From Terriglobales bacterium (GTDB lineage: Bacteria; Acidobacteriota; Terriglobia; Terriglobales; Acidobacteriaceae): 44,430 nucleotides of DNA. Under the pieces are notes generated by a model. That model saw only the letters and a program-made list of their open reading frames with translations, ran no database searches and was not told where the DNA came from. The position numbers and the translations under genes are program-made. Every line of letters begins with the position of its first letter. The first letter of the stretch is position 1. The stretch lies in contig DATIBR010000127.1 of the NCBI GenBank assembly GCA_035457425.1, forward strand, positions 1 to 44,430. Reading direction: 5' to 3'. This document shows, one piece after another, positions 14,128-25,379 of this stretch.

Positions 14128-17100
14128 TCACCCGCGCCCCACGCGGGCGGGCTTCTGGCCGCGCACCTGGTCGGTGAGCACGCGGACGACGACGCCGTCG
14201 AACTGCGAGCCGCTCAACTGCTCCAGCTCTTCCAGCGCCTGCTGGGTGTTGCGCGTGGGTGCGTAGGGCCGCTCCAGCGTCATGTTGGTGAAGACCTCGG
14301 CGGCGGCGATGATGCGCGCGCCCAGCGGTATGTCCTCGCCCTTAAGGCCCTCGGGATAGCCGCGGCCGTCGAAGCGCTCGTGGTGGTGGCGCACGTAGGC
14401 AGCGAGGCGCGCGCTGCCCGGCATGGTCGCGACGATGCGGCCGCCGATCTCGGCGTGCGTCTTCACCATCTTGTATTCCTCCACGCTGAGCGCGCCCGCC
14501 TTGTTGAGGATGTGCTCCGGGATGACGATCTTGCCGATGTCGTGGATGCGGGCGGCGAGCGCCAGGTCGGCGAGCTCCTCGGGCGACATCTTCATCTCGC
14601 GGCCGATGGCCTCGGCGTAGCGCGCGACCGATTCGCCGTGCCCGCTGCAGTAGACCTCGCGCGCTTCGGCGGCGCGCGTCAGCGCCATCACCGCCTCGGT
14701 CAGCGCTTCGGCGTTGCGACCGTCCTTGACCGCGCTGCCGAGCTTGGTGAGGGTCTGCACCAGCTCGTCGGCGGAATCGGGCGAGGTGTGCTCGCGGCGC
14801 AGGAAGCCCTCCACGTAGCTCGAGACCAGCGCTTTCTGCTGCGCCACCGCCTCGCCCTCGTGGAACTCCTCGACGGTGGAGACGCGGTTGCCGCCGGCGC
14901 GCTTGGAGACGTACATGCCGGCGTCGGCCACGCGGATGATGTCTTCGATGGAAGCGCCGTGCAGCGGGAAGGTCGCCACCCCGAAGCTGCCGGTGATCTT
15001 GCGCTCGTTCAGCATGGGGTCGGTCGCGATCCAGAGCCGCAGGCGCTCGGCGAGGATCTGCGCCTGCTCGATGGAGGTCTCGGGCATCAGCACCACGAAC
15101 TCGTCGCCGCCGTAGCGCGCCACGATGTTGGACTGGCGGCACTTCTGCTCCAGCAGCCGGCCGATGCGCGTGAGCACCAGGTCGCCCTCGAGGTGGCCCA
15201 TGGTGTCGTTGACCGCCTTGAACTTGTCGAGGTCGATGAGGACGACGGAGAACGGGCGGCCCGAGCGCGAGGCGCGCTTCCACTCCGAGGAGAGCGACTC
15301 GGAAAAATAACGGCGCGTCTTGATCCCGGTCAGGCCGTCGGTGATGGCGTGCTGCTGCATCTTCTGGAAGACGAAGGCGTTGTGCAGCGCGGTCGCCAGC
15401 AGGTCGGCGAAGGTCTGCAGGATGAGCACTTCCTGCTGCGCGAAGGCGTTCTCGCTGGTGCTCTCGATGTTGAGGACGCCGAGCAGGGTCTCGCCGTAGC
15501 GCAGCGGCATGCACAGGATGGAGCGCGCGTCGGGCAGGATGCCGAGCAGGCGCCCGCCCGACGATTGCTCCAGCGCCATCTCGTTGGTGCGCGCCACGCG
15601 CCCGAGCACGCCGACGCCGAGCGGGATGCGCTTGCCCAGCGCCTTCGCCGTGGTGCCCGCTTCCGCCTTGATCTCCAGCTCCTTGGTGCCGTAATCCAGG
15701 ATGCCGATGCCGATGTGGTCGTAGCGGAAGTTCTGCTGCACCTCGCGCACGATCTCCTCCAGCATGCGCTCGGCGTCGTCGCTCGAGATGGCGGTCTTGG
15801 AGACGCTGTTGAGGAAGGCGAGGTACTTGGCGCGGCGCTGCTCCTCGGCGAACAGGCGGGCGTTCTCCATGGCGACCGCCAGCTGGCCGGCGGCGGTCTC
15901 GAGCACGTGCAGGTCGCGCTCCCCGAACACCCCTTCGCGCTCGCAGCTCAGGATGGCCATCACGCCGACCGCCTCCGCGCCCCGGAAGATGGGCACGCCG
16001 CAAAAGCTGCGCGAGGGCCGCCCCATCGGGACCACCCCGATCTGCGCGCGGACTTCGTTCATGTTCTCGCGCACCAGCAGCGGCTTCCCGGTGGTGATGA
16101 TGTGCTCGCTGATGCCGTTCGCCCAGGGCCGCGAGCGCTTCGACACGGCCAGCCCCTCCTCGATCTCGAGGTCGAAGCGCACGCTGTTGCCGTCGCGGAA
16201 GGCGACGTAGAAGTTCTGCACGTCGAACAGCTGCGACAGGCCCTTGTAGATCCCCTGCAGGATCTCGTCGGCGTCGAGCCGCGAGCTGACCGCCTGCCCG
16301 ATGTGCGTGAGCAGCTGGTACTCGCCGGAGCGGCGCTGCGATTCGCGCACCACCAGGTAGTGCTGCAGCGTCATGGAGATCTGGGCGGCGAGCGCCTTCA
16401 GCAGCTTGATGCGCGAGGCGGAAAGCGAGGCCTGCCGGCCGTGCGGGAAGATGAGCGCGCCGATGTTGCGGTCGGCGGTGCGCAGCGCGGTGACGGTGAA
16501 GGCTTCGATGCCCTCGGCGCCGAACGCGGTGCGGATGGGCAAGGCCTTGGCGCGGCGCTCATCGGGCAGCGCAGCGAGCTGCTGGTCCAGGTTGCGGACG
16601 ACTGCCACCCCGCCGGCCGCGATCGCGACCTCGGCGAAGCAGTCGGCGCCGCTCTGGCGCTCGATGACCTCCGCGACGTTGCGCGAGACGCCGCGCTCGA
16701 CCGTGGGGAAGACGTCGCGCAGCTCCTGCCGGATGCAGATCATGCCGCGCTCCAGTCCGAGCAGCGCGATCAGCCGGTCGAGCAGCTTCTGCAGGTGCGG
16801 GGCCGCGTCCTCGGCCTCGAGCGGGCCTTCCATCATCTTGTCGAGCCGCGAGAACTCGAGCAGGTTCTCCTGCACGTTGCGGCGTTCGTTCTCGAACAGG
16901 ACCATCACCATCGCGATGCCCAGCAGCATCTGCGGCACCGGCCCGAGCACGTGACTGAGCTTGGTCCAGAGCGGGTGGTCCGCGAAGAAGTCGTGGAACT
17001 GGACGAGCGAGATCAGCACCGCCCAGAACCAGAGCGCGAAAGACAGCACGTGGTAGCTGGGCATCTCGCGCCGCTGGCCGACCCGCCAGAACCGGATGCC

Positions 17101-17538
17101 GCTGAAGATGAGCAGCGCCGACAGCGCCACCGAACCGTAGATGTGGGGCACGCTCGCCGCGATCGGGCCCTTACGCGTGACGTCGAGCAGGCTCCACGCG
17201 CCGAGCGTCAGGCCGATCGCCAGGTAGCGGCCGCGCATCCGGAAGCGGTCATCCAACAGGTCGGTGGAGACCAGGATGCACAGCACCGTGAAGATGAACA
17301 TCAGCGAGCTCAGCCAGGCCAGCGCCCAATGGCTTGCGGCGGCGGTGACGGCGGGGTCGGAGTATTCGCCGAAGCGGAACGCCACCAGCCCGAAACGCAG
17401 CGTGTAGATGAGCCAGGCAAGCTGCCAGGCGCGGAAATAGGCCTCGCGGCTCTGGCGGTAGAGATAGCTGAAGACGCCCAGAAGCAGCAGCGCGATCGCG
17501 CCGGGGACCACGATGGTGCCGATTGCGTCGCTGCCCAT
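14128..17538 (-). CDS. Membrane GAF-GGDEF-HD-GYP protein (cyclic di-GMP metabolism)
   Basis: A 1136-residue protein. Residues about 10-230 hold seven hydrophobic segments forming a membrane sensor. Then come GAF-like domains (about 240-380, 400-560 and 580-740), a GGDEF domain with intact ARYGGDEF near residue 808, and an HD-GYP domain with HDIGK near 997 and HHERFDGRGYP near 1050. Both catalytic motifs are complete, so it may both make and degrade cyclic di-GMP. The usual RxxD inhibitory site five residues before GGDEF reads RQSN here, so product inhibition may be missing. It is convergent with the M14 gene and divergent from gltX. Confidence 0.92.
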   Translation of the reverse strand: MGSDAIGTIVVPGAIALLLLGVFSYLYRQSREAYFRAWQLAWLIYTLRFGLVAFRFGEYSDPAVTAAASHWALAWLSSLMFIFTVLCILVSTDLLDDRFRMRGRYLAIGLTLGAWSLLDVTRKGPIAASVPHIYGSVALSALLIFSGIRFWRVGQRREMPSYHVLSFALWFWAVLISLVQFHDFFADHPLWTKLSHVLGPVPQMLLGIAMVMVLFENERRNVQENLLEFSRLDKMMEGPLEAEDAAPHLQKLLDRLIALLGLERGMICIRQELRDVFPTVERGVSRNVAEVIERQSGADCFAEVAIAAGGVAVVRNLDQQLAALPDERRAKALPIRTAFGAEGIEAFTVTALRTADRNIGALIFPHGRQASLSASRIKLLKALAAQISMTLQHYLVVRESQRRSGEYQLLTHIGQAVSSRLDADEILQGIYKGLSQLFDVQNFYVAFRDGNSVRFDLEIEEGLAVSKRSRPWANGISEHIITTGKPLLVRENMNEVRAQIGVVPMGRPSRSFCGVPIFRGAEAVGVMAILSCEREGVFGERDLHVLETAAGQLAVAMENARLFAEEQRRAKYLAFLNSVSKTAISSDDAERMLEEIVREVQQNFRYDHIGIGILDYGTKELEIKAEAGTTAKALGKRIPLGVGVLGRVARTNEMALEQSSGGRLLGILPDARSILCMPLRYGETLLGVLNIESTSENAFAQQEVLILQTFADLLATALHNAFVFQKMQQHAITDGLTGIKTRRYFSESLSSEWKRASRSGRPFSVVLIDLDKFKAVNDTMGHLEGDLVLTRIGRLLEQKCRQSNIVARYGGDEFVVLMPETSIEQAQILAERLRLWIATDPMLNERKITGSFGVATFPLHGASIEDIIRVADAGMYVSKRAGGNRVSTVEEFHEGEAVAQQKALVSSYVEGFLRREHTSPDSADELVQTLTKLGSAVKDGRNAEALTEAVMALTRAAEAREVYCSGHGESVARYAEAIGREMKMSPEELADLALAARIHDIGKIVIPEHILNKAGALSVEEYKMVKTHAEIGGRIVATMPGSARLAAYVRHHHERFDGRGYPEGLKGEDIPLGARIIAAAEVFTNMTLERPYAPTRNTQQALEELEQLSGSQFDGVVVRVLTDQVRGQKPARVGRG

Positions 17539-17689
17539 TGCCGAGGTCCCCGATGGTGGCAGCTCGCACGCGCAAAACCGCGGCCGCCGACCGAAGTTCG
17601 TCCTTCCGAGGGGAGGCGGAAACTATAGGCAAGCAAAGGGTTTTCGTCAATCGGCGGAAGCCTTAGAAACACCGCGATTTAGGCCTGCC

Positions 17690-17719
17690 TTGACGCTCGC
17701 TTTCTAAGACCCGTACCAT
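17690..17719 (+). promoter_or_regulatory. sigma70-type promoter of gltX-glnS
   Basis: TTGACG (17690-17695), 18 bases, TACCAT (17714-17719). Transcription would begin near 17726, just before two hairpins and about 105 bases before the gltX start. No other good promoter is seen in the 293-bp gap. Confidence 0.55.
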
Positions 17720-17727
17720 CGTTTTTT

Positions 17728-17792
17728 CGAGGGCTGCGCGGTGAAGCCGCTCCGCCCTCGCGTCTGACGACGCGCGGTACGGCGCGCGTCAG
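17728..17792 (+). promoter_or_regulatory. Two-hairpin leader of gltX-glnS
   Basis: Hairpin 1 pairs CGAGGGC (17728-17734) with GCCCTCG (17754-17760). Hairpin 2 pairs CTGACG and CGCGC (17764-17775) with GCGCG and CGTCAG (17782-17792). Both lie in the presumed 5' leader of a tRNA-synthetase operon. No T run follows, so it is not a simple terminator. A regulatory role is inferred. I could not match it to a T-box. Confidence 0.4.
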
Positions 17793-17831
17793 CCGCTCAC
17801 CCGTTTTCGCCGTCCCTTTGCGATTCCGCCC

Positions 17832-19288
17832 TTGACCGCTGCCCCGACAATCCGCGTCCGTTTCGCCCCGTCGCCCACGGGTTACCTGCACGTGGGCAGC
17901 GCGCGGACGTTCATCTTCAACTGGCTGTTCGCGCGGCACACCGGCGGCACCATGATCCTGCGGCTCGACGACACCGACGCCGGGCGCAACACCGCCGCCA
18001 GCGAGGAGTCCATCTTCGACGGCCTGAAGTGGCTCGCCCTCGACTGGCAGGAGGAGTACCGCCAGTCCGAGCGGCTCGAACTTCATCGCAGAATGGCGTG
18101 GGCAGTCTTCGAGAAGGGCCTCGCCTACCGCGACTTCACGCCCGCCGCGGCCGGCGGCGACCGCGACTGGACCGAGGGCGCGCAGCTCTTCAACGCCGAG
18201 ATGCGCAACCTGCCGCGCGCCGAGAGCGACCGCCGCGCCGACGCGGGCGAGAAGTTCGTGCTGCGCTTCCGGGTGCCGCGGGATTCCGAGGAGCAGATCC
18301 GGTTCGACGACGTCGTCTACGGCCCGCAGGCCAAGGCCACCGCCGACATCGAGGACTTCGCCCTGCTGCGCTCCGACGGCATGCCGACCTACCACATGGC
18401 GTCGTGCGCCGACGACGTGGACATGAAGATCTCGCACGTCATCCGCGGGCAGGACCACCTCACCAACACCTTCAAGCACGTGCTGATCTTCCGCGCGCTC
18501 GGTGCCGAGCCGCCGCGCTTCGCCCACCTGCCGCTGCTGGTCGCACCCGACGGCGCCAAGCTCTCCAAGCGCAAGCACGGGCCCATCGTCAGCGTGACCA
18601 CCTACCGCGACGCCGGCTTCCTGCCGCAGGCGTTCATCAACTTCCTCTGCCTGCTGGGCTGGAATCCGAAAGACGACCGCACCTTCCTCCCGCTCGAGGA
18701 GATCAAGCAGGCCTTCACGCTGGAGAACATCAACCGCGCCAACGCGGTCATCAACTTCAAGGAAGGCGTGAGCGGGGAAGAGCGCTTCGACGACAAGGCG
18801 GTGTGGCTGAACTCGCAGTACATCCACGCCATGCCGCCCGACGAGCTGGCCGAGCGCCTGCTGCCCATCGTGCAACGCGCCGGCTACCGCGTGGACCTCG
18901 CGCGCATGAAGCAGATCGCGCCGCTCATCCGCGAGCGCATCAAGCTGCTCAACGACGTGCTGCACGCCGCCGACTTCTTCTTCCGCAAGGACTTGGAGCC
19001 CTACGACCCGGCGCTGCTCGTCCCGCAAAAGGGCGACGCCGCGATGGCGCGCAAAGTGCTCGAGAAGGCGAAAGAGGTGCTCGCGCGCACCGAGTTCGCG
19101 CACGACCCGCTCGACCAGGCGCTGCGCGCCGCCGCCAAAGACCTGGGCGTGAAGGCCGGGCAGATGTTCTCGCCCATTCGCGTCGCCGTCACCGGCCGCA
19201 CGGCCTCGCCGGGGCTGTTCGAGACCCTGGCCGTGCTGGGCCGCGACGTTACACTGGAACGGATCGACCAGGCGTTGGCAAGAACCGC

Positions 19289-19292
<4 letters not shown>
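17832..19292 (+). CDS. gltX: Glutamyl-tRNA synthetase
   Basis: A 486-residue class I synthetase that charges tRNA-Glu. The HIGH-type motif is HVGS ([16 protein letters not shown]), and the KMSKS-type motif is KLSKR ([13 protein letters not shown]). The C-terminal anticodon-binding helical domain is complete and ends at the usual length. The start is TTG at 17832; it gives only six residues before the conserved [10 protein letters not shown], and no ATG exists before the motif. No Shine-Dalgarno is obvious. The stop overlaps the glnS start (ATGA), so the two are translationally coupled. Because glnS is present, this enzyme may be a discriminating GluRS, which I cannot prove from sequence. Confidence 0.95.
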
Positions 19293-21004
<1,712 letters not shown>

Positions 21005-21007
21005 CGA

Positions 21008-21146
21008 CAGGAGGACGCGGGGGACACAGAGGTATCACTTTCTTTGGATCTTCCTCTCCCTTTGCCTCGGCTGGCGTCAGTTACACCACTGGGAGTGGCA
21101 GAAAGAGAAAGAGATCGTCTTCCTCCGCGTCCTCTGCGTCCTCCTG
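21008..21146. repeat. Inverted repeat of the GGACGCGGAGG word family
   Basis: Arms at 21008-21032 and 21122-21146 are inverted copies with four mismatches in 25 bases (CAGGAGGACGC...). The arms are built from GAGGACGC-like words. The 89-bp spacer carries no gene. The right arm is followed by TTTTTATTTT, so the element could also act as a terminator for glnS. Same build as the CGCGGAT elements but with different words. Confidence 0.75.
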
Positions 21147-21199
21147 TTTTTATTTTGCCGGCGGTGTAAAGTCTGCTGGTTGAGTCACAAGGAGGGCGG

Positions 21200-21601
21200 A
21201 TGTCGCGCACACTGGGATTCATCGGCCTGATCATCGTGGTGGCGATCGGCGCGGTCGTCTACATGAAGCAGGTGCAGAGCGCCTCGCCCGCGACCGCTGA
21301 GGGCGGCGACAACCCGCACTCCACCATCGCGATCGCCGGCGTGAAGAACGACCTGCTCGCCATCGCGCAGGCGGAGCGCGCCCACATGGCGAAGACCGGC
21401 AGCTACGCCTCGCTCGACGACTTGGTCTCGGCGGGCGAACTGAGCATGGCGCGCACCCGCCGCGGCGGCTGGGAGTATTCCTCCGACGTGAGCGAGACCA
21501 GCTTCAAGATCATCGCCACCTACACCGGCCCGGCCACCGCCGGCACGGGCTCGCCGACGCGCTACGTCATCGACGAAAACATGCAGGTGCGGGCCGACTA
21601 G
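21200..21601 (+). CDS. Pilin-like / pseudopilin-like secreted protein
   Basis: A 133-residue protein with one N-terminal hydrophobic helix (about residues 6-22) followed by a soluble domain. The segment AIAQAERAHMAKTGSYASLDDLVSAGEL resembles the part after the helix in type IV pilin-like and type II secretion pseudopilin-like proteins. The prepilin G-F-x4-E cleavage motif is not evident, so processing by a prepilin peptidase is doubtful. A strong AGGAGG precedes the ATG. It stands alone between glnS and a convergent M1 peptidase whose stop is two bases away. Precise role unknown. Confidence 0.7.
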   Translation: MSRTLGFIGLIIVVAIGAVVYMKQVQSASPATAEGGDNPHSTIAIAGVKNDLLAIAQAERAHMAKTGSYASLDDLVSAGELSMARTRRGGWEYSSDVSETSFKIIATYTGPATAGTGSPTRYVIDENMQVRAD

Positions 21602-21603
21602 CG

Positions 21604-24081
21604 CTAATTCGCAGCTGCGAGCACGTCGTAGTAGTAGTTCAGCATCGCGCGCTTTGGACGCTGCTTCAGCCCGTTCAGCGGGATCTTGAACTGGCGCGTG
21701 ATGTTCCCCAGCATGGGCGCCGAAGCCAGGCGCACGATCTTGCCGTTATCCAACTCCGCGTAGATCGGCACCGGCATGAGGAAATTCTTGTCCACGTTAG
21801 CCTGCGTGACGCTCACGTTCGCCACCTGGTCGCCGGCGGCATTGGTCTCGAAAGTGTAGTCGAGCGTGTAACTCGGCAGCGCCGTGCCGTACACGTACTC
21901 GTCGAAGAACCAGTCGAGCTTGCCGTTCCGCGTAAAGTCCATCTCCTTCGGCCAGTGTTTCTCGAGCACGGCCTTGAAGTCCTCGGTGCTCGCGGGGCGG
22001 TTGGCGTAGGTCTGCACGAAGTCGTGCATCGTCTCTTTGAAAAGCTTGTCGCCGGTGAAGGGGCTCCACAGCATCATGCGGACCATGTGCAGCACGTACG
22101 CGCCTTTCGGGTAGATGAGGCGCCGCGGGATGTCGAACCCGCTGCGCTCGGTCGCCAGGCGATACCCCTGGGTCAACGGCCCGACGTCGATGGCGCGCTT
22201 GCCTTCCTTGTTCTTCTCCGTGAGCAGCTCGCGCTCGTCGGCCCAGAACTTCTGGTATTTCTGCGGGTCCTTGCCATAGACGAGCTGGACGAAGATGGAA
22301 GCCGAGAGCTCCGCGAAACCTTCACTCATCCACTGATCGCGATACGACTGGAAGCCGACGGTATGTCCCCACCACTGGTGTGCGACTTCGTGCGGCCCGA
22401 CCACCATCCAGTAGCCGCGCGTGTCGCGTAGCCCGAGCGCGTTCTTCTGCGTGTCGTCGAAGAACGAGCAGATCGGCATGTAGACCACCGTGGGCCAGGC
22501 CTGGCCGAAGTTGCACGCGGTCTGCTGCGTCATCGCCAGGTTCTTGTATGAGAGCGGGCCGAAGTAGTCGCTGTAGATCTGTATCGAGAGCTGGCCCTCG
22601 GCCAGCGCCTTCTTCATCATCGGGACGGTGCTCAGGTTCCCGACCGCGACCTGTTCCATCCGGTTCCCGCCCAAAACCTCGTCGGGGGGTACGCCCGGCA
22701 GGTCGCCGCCGATGCCGTGCAGCACAGCGGCGATCAGGTCGGGCACGTTCTCGTTGGCGTACGTCTGCACCAGGAAGCCGTTCGGCAGCTTGGCTTCCTC
22801 CACCTTGAACTTGCCGAAGTTGTAGCCCGCGACTGCGTGCGGAACCTCGCTCTTCCATTCCGTGATGGTCTGCGAGCCTTCGTCCAATTGGCGGACGAGC
22901 GTCCCGGTGCCCGCCGTCTTCATACCCTTTGGCACCCGGAAGGAGAGCTTGTACTCAGCGTAGTCGCCGAAAGTCGTGTTGGGATACCAGTTCTCGCGCG
23001 CGATAGGAAAGTAATTGCCGGCGCCCTCGTTACTCAGCGCGTCCTTGCCGCCATAGGTGGTGATGATGGTCAGGGCCTCGCCGGCTGCCAGCGGCTTTGC
23101 GAGAATGACGCCGTACTGCGGATCATCCTTCTTGTCCTCCTGGATGAACGCCAGTTGCTGCCCGCTCGCGTCGGTCACGCTCTTCACGCGCAGGCTGGGG
23201 AACAGGTCGAACATCACCACCCGAAGCCCGTTCGCGCCGCTGCGGAAGCTGGTGGCCGCGCGCGCGTCGAGCCTCCCGCTCTTGTCGATGGTCGTGTCTA
23301 TATCCTGGCTCTGGATGTCGATCCAGGCATTCTGCTGTGTGCCGGTCGCCGTGCCATCGGCGTACTCCCTGGTCAGATGGAAGGCGGCCCACACGCCCCC
23401 GCGCCCTTCGTCATAGGTGACCAGAGCGACCTCCTCCGGCGCCACGCCAACGAAGGCGCCGTGCGGGTCGACGATGAAGAGGGTCTTGCCGCTGTACTCC
23501 TTGCCGTCGATGAAGGCGGCAAAGAAACCGCCGGCCTCGGGGCTCAGGACGTCCTGCAGCAGACGGATGTGCAGGTTGTAGCTCAGCCGCGTGCGCAGTT
23601 GGTCGTTGATGGCGGAGAGCGCTGCCGCGCCGCCGCCTCCCGCCGTGCCCGTGCCGGCCTGCTGGATCTCCGCGTCGGTGCCGTCGGTGAAACGCAACAC
23701 CGCGGTCGAGAAGTTCTCGTGATACGGCTTGCCCTTGGTAAGCAGCGCGATGGTGCGCTGCTCCACCGCGATCGGCGGCTGCACGTCGAGGCTGCCGTCG
23801 CCCTGGAAAACGGCGCCCGTGATCTTGCCGTTGACGGGCGCCAGGAAGGTGAACGTTCCCGAGCGGAACGTGAATGTGCCGGCATCGCGCTTCATCGTCC
23901 AGTTAGAGACTTGGATCGCCGTGCTTCCCACGCTAACGTGTCGCAGCGCCTGGTAGGTGGCGTCGGCATTCGGCCTCATGGGCGCTCCGCTGGGAGCAGG
24001 CTGGTCGGGACGTGTGCTCAGGGTCTGCGCGACAGCGAACGTCGAGGTCACGAGCAGAAGAAGGGCAAGCAGGCGGGACAT
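21604..24081 (-). CDS. Secreted M1-family metallopeptidase, second copy
   Basis: An 825-residue protein with a signal peptide (MSRLLALLLLVTSTFAVAQ). The zinc site is HEVAHQWWGH near residue 563 with SEGFAE 18 residues later as the third ligand. The catalytic domain lies in the second half, because a long beta-rich N-terminal region (about 400 residues) precedes it. The start at 24081 is preferred because GAGGAG lies seven bases upstream; an in-frame TTG at 24096 would spoil the signal peptide. Protein similarity to the M1 enzyme at 4023-6245 is limited to the catalytic core. It is probably an extracytoplasmic aminopeptidase; the substrate is unknown. Confidence 0.9.
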   Translation of the reverse strand: MSRLLALLLLVTSTFAVAQTLSTRPDQPAPSGAPMRPNADATYQALRHVSVGSTAIQVSNWTMKRDAGTFTFRSGTFTFLAPVNGKITGAVFQGDGSLDVQPPIAVEQRTIALLTKGKPYHENFSTAVLRFTDGTDAEIQQAGTGTAGGGGAAALSAINDQLRTRLSYNLHIRLLQDVLSPEAGGFFAAFIDGKEYSGKTLFIVDPHGAFVGVAPEEVALVTYDEGRGGVWAAFHLTREYADGTATGTQQNAWIDIQSQDIDTTIDKSGRLDARAATSFRSGANGLRVVMFDLFPSLRVKSVTDASGQQLAFIQEDKKDDPQYGVILAKPLAAGEALTIITTYGGKDALSNEGAGNYFPIARENWYPNTTFGDYAEYKLSFRVPKGMKTAGTGTLVRQLDEGSQTITEWKSEVPHAVAGYNFGKFKVEEAKLPNGFLVQTYANENVPDLIAAVLHGIGGDLPGVPPDEVLGGNRMEQVAVGNLSTVPMMKKALAEGQLSIQIYSDYFGPLSYKNLAMTQQTACNFGQAWPTVVYMPICSFFDDTQKNALGLRDTRGYWMVVGPHEVAHQWWGHTVGFQSYRDQWMSEGFAELSASIFVQLVYGKDPQKYQKFWADERELLTEKNKEGKRAIDVGPLTQGYRLATERSGFDIPRRLIYPKGAYVLHMVRMMLWSPFTGDKLFKETMHDFVQTYANRPASTEDFKAVLEKHWPKEMDFTRNGKLDWFFDEYVYGTALPSYTLDYTFETNAAGDQVANVSVTQANVDKNFLMPVPIYAELDNGKIVRLASAPMLGNITRQFKIPLNGLKQRPKRAMLNYYYDVLAAAN

Positions 24082-24165
24082 GGAAGCACTCCTCAAGATG
24101 GCTGCTGGGGAAACGCAATTATCGGCCAGGAGCGCGGATTGTCAATCAAGCTTTCTCTGGAGCGG

Positions 24166-24576
24166 CTACGGCGTTACCGATTCGGCCTCGAACCGTCCCC
24201 CGCGCAACACGAACGACCTGAGGTCGTCCGCCTGGCCGCGTGTCACGCTGACGATCACGTACGAGCTGCCCTCCCAGTAGGCTTCCACGCGATCGGTCGC
24301 GGAGGGCTCGGGCGGGTGGTCGGGATGCGAGTGGTAGAACCCGAGGAGCTCCAGGCCGCGCTCGCGCGCCGCGCGCTGCGCCGCGATCAGTTCCCCGGGC
24401 GCGATGGCGTAGCGGTCGCGCGTCCCGGCGCGCGCGTTCGCGCAGGCGCGGGCTTCGACGACCTCGCGCGTGTCGCCGCGCGCGCGTCCCAGCAACACGC
24501 CGCAGCACTCTTCCGGATACGCGCGTTGACCCTGCGCGCGCAGCTCGGCGGCGAGCGCGGCCGGCAGCTTCAACAC
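24166..24576 (-). CDS. M67/JAMM-family metallopeptidase (Mov34/MPN/PAD-1 type)
   Basis: A 136-residue protein with a complete JAMM zinc site: Glu in PEECCGVLLG and HSHPDHPPEPSATD (H-x-H-x7-S-x2-D). Bacterial members cleave C-terminal extensions from ubiquitin-like sulfur carriers such as MoaD/ThiS-type proteins or act as peptidases. No sulfur-carrier gene is visible nearby, so the partner is unknown. The start is GTG. It lies upstream of the M1 gene on the same strand with an 84-base gap and is divergent from the 158-residue hypothetical. Confidence 0.88.
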   Translation of the reverse strand: MLKLPAALAAELRAQGQRAYPEECCGVLLGRARGDTREVVEARACANARAGTRDRYAIAPGELIAAQRAARERGLELLGFYHSHPDHPPEPSATDRVEAYWEGSSYVIVSVTRGQADDLRSFVLRGGRFEAESVTP

Positions 24577-24801
24577 GCCCGCACCGCGCGCGGCGCAAGC
24601 GGATTCGTGTGCTCGTGTCCCACGTTCGTTACCCCGGCCTCACATGCGTCAACAGCGCGAAAAGTTGTGCAAACATGCGGCTTTGTGCGATGCTCGGCGC
24701 TTCGTGCCCGGCCGCGCGCGGAAGGAATCTGCGCGCGCGGGCAACGAGACGGCGCTTTCGGGGTATCGTACTCCAGCGTCGGGCCCAGTACGGCGGCAGG
24801 A

Positions 24802-25281
24802 ATGATGGCAAAGACGGAACAGCAACGAACCTACGAAGAGACGGTCGGCTGGTTGCGCGACCACGGCTTCGACATCCTGGAAGCGCCGGGAACGAACCAC
24901 CGCGTCTTCCTCAAGAAGTCGAACTGCTCCGCCGCCATCGAGCGCGACGACGCCGGCAACGTCCGCATCTTCGCGCGGCCCGGCTACCTCATCGGCGGCG
25001 AGATCGCCCGCCTCGTCGACAAGGGTTACCAGAAGTTCCTCGTCACCACCAAGACCGAGATCCCCGCGACCGCCGACCACCTGAAAGCGCTGCACGATTT
25101 CACCGAAGAGCTGAAGGAAGCCACCGGCGCGCCCTCGCTCTACAACGAATCGCTCGGCACGGTCAGCGACCGCTACATGTACGACCGCGTCGAAGGCCGC
25201 GACGAGCCCGCCGCCGCCCGCAAGCCGCGTCCCTGGCAGGTCAAGGACGACGCCGCTGCCGAAGCCAAGAAGCGCGCCTAA
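24802..25281 (+). CDS. Conserved hypothetical protein, cytoplasmic
   Basis: I do not recognise a domain in this 158-159-residue protein. It has a compact N-terminal half (YEETVGWLRDHGFDILEAPG, NHRVFLKKSNCSAAIERDD), a middle part with GGEIARLVDKGYQKFLVTTKTEIP, and a Lys/Ala/Pro-rich, probably disordered C-terminus. There are tandem ATG codons at 24802 and 24805; AGG just upstream fits the second better. No signal peptide or membrane segment. Codon use matches its neighbours. Downstream comes a GATAAGC-family repeat and then corA. Confidence 0.75.
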   Translation: MMAKTEQQRTYEETVGWLRDHGFDILEAPGTNHRVFLKKSNCSAAIERDDAGNVRIFARPGYLIGGEIARLVDKGYQKFLVTTKTEIPATADHLKALHDFTEELKEATGAPSLYNESLGTVSDRYMYDRVEGRDEPAAARKPRPWQVKDDAAAEAKKRA

Positions 25282-25285
25282 GAAG

Positions 25286-25361
25286 CCAGCAATAAGCGAT
25301 AGGCAATAAGCGACAGCCGCATCGCGTGGCTTATTGCTTATCGCTTATTGCTTATTGCTGC
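25286..25361. repeat. Inverted repeat of the GATAAGC/CAATAAGC word family
   Basis: Left arm 25286-25315 and right arm 25328-25361 are inverted runs of CAATAAGCGATA-type words with a 12-bp spacer. Same words as 6263-6413 and 40202-40234. An apparent N-terminal extension of CorA (MAYCLSLIAYCC) comes from translating this repeat and is not real. Confidence 0.82.
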
Positions 25362-25364
25362 ATT

Positions 25365-25370
25365 TATACT
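25365..25370 (+). promoter_or_regulatory. Probable -10 box of corA
   Basis: TATACT lies nine bases before the corA ATG, immediately after a repeat, with no ribosome site between. A very short or absent leader is inferred. The -35 region would fall in the repeat (TTGCTT words). Confidence 0.4.
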
Positions 25371-25379
25371 CGCCGCGCG

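Noticed and set aside
17728-17792. T-box riboswitch for gltX
   Set aside because: No T-box core sequence or specifier loop could be found; T-boxes are also uncommon outside Firmicutes. Only two hairpins are visible.
25326-25379. CorA start at 25326, adding an N-terminal MAYCLSLIAYCC stretch
   Set aside because: These residues are the translation of the CAATAAGC repeat; the family-like start is the ATG at 25380, which also has a -10 box just before it.
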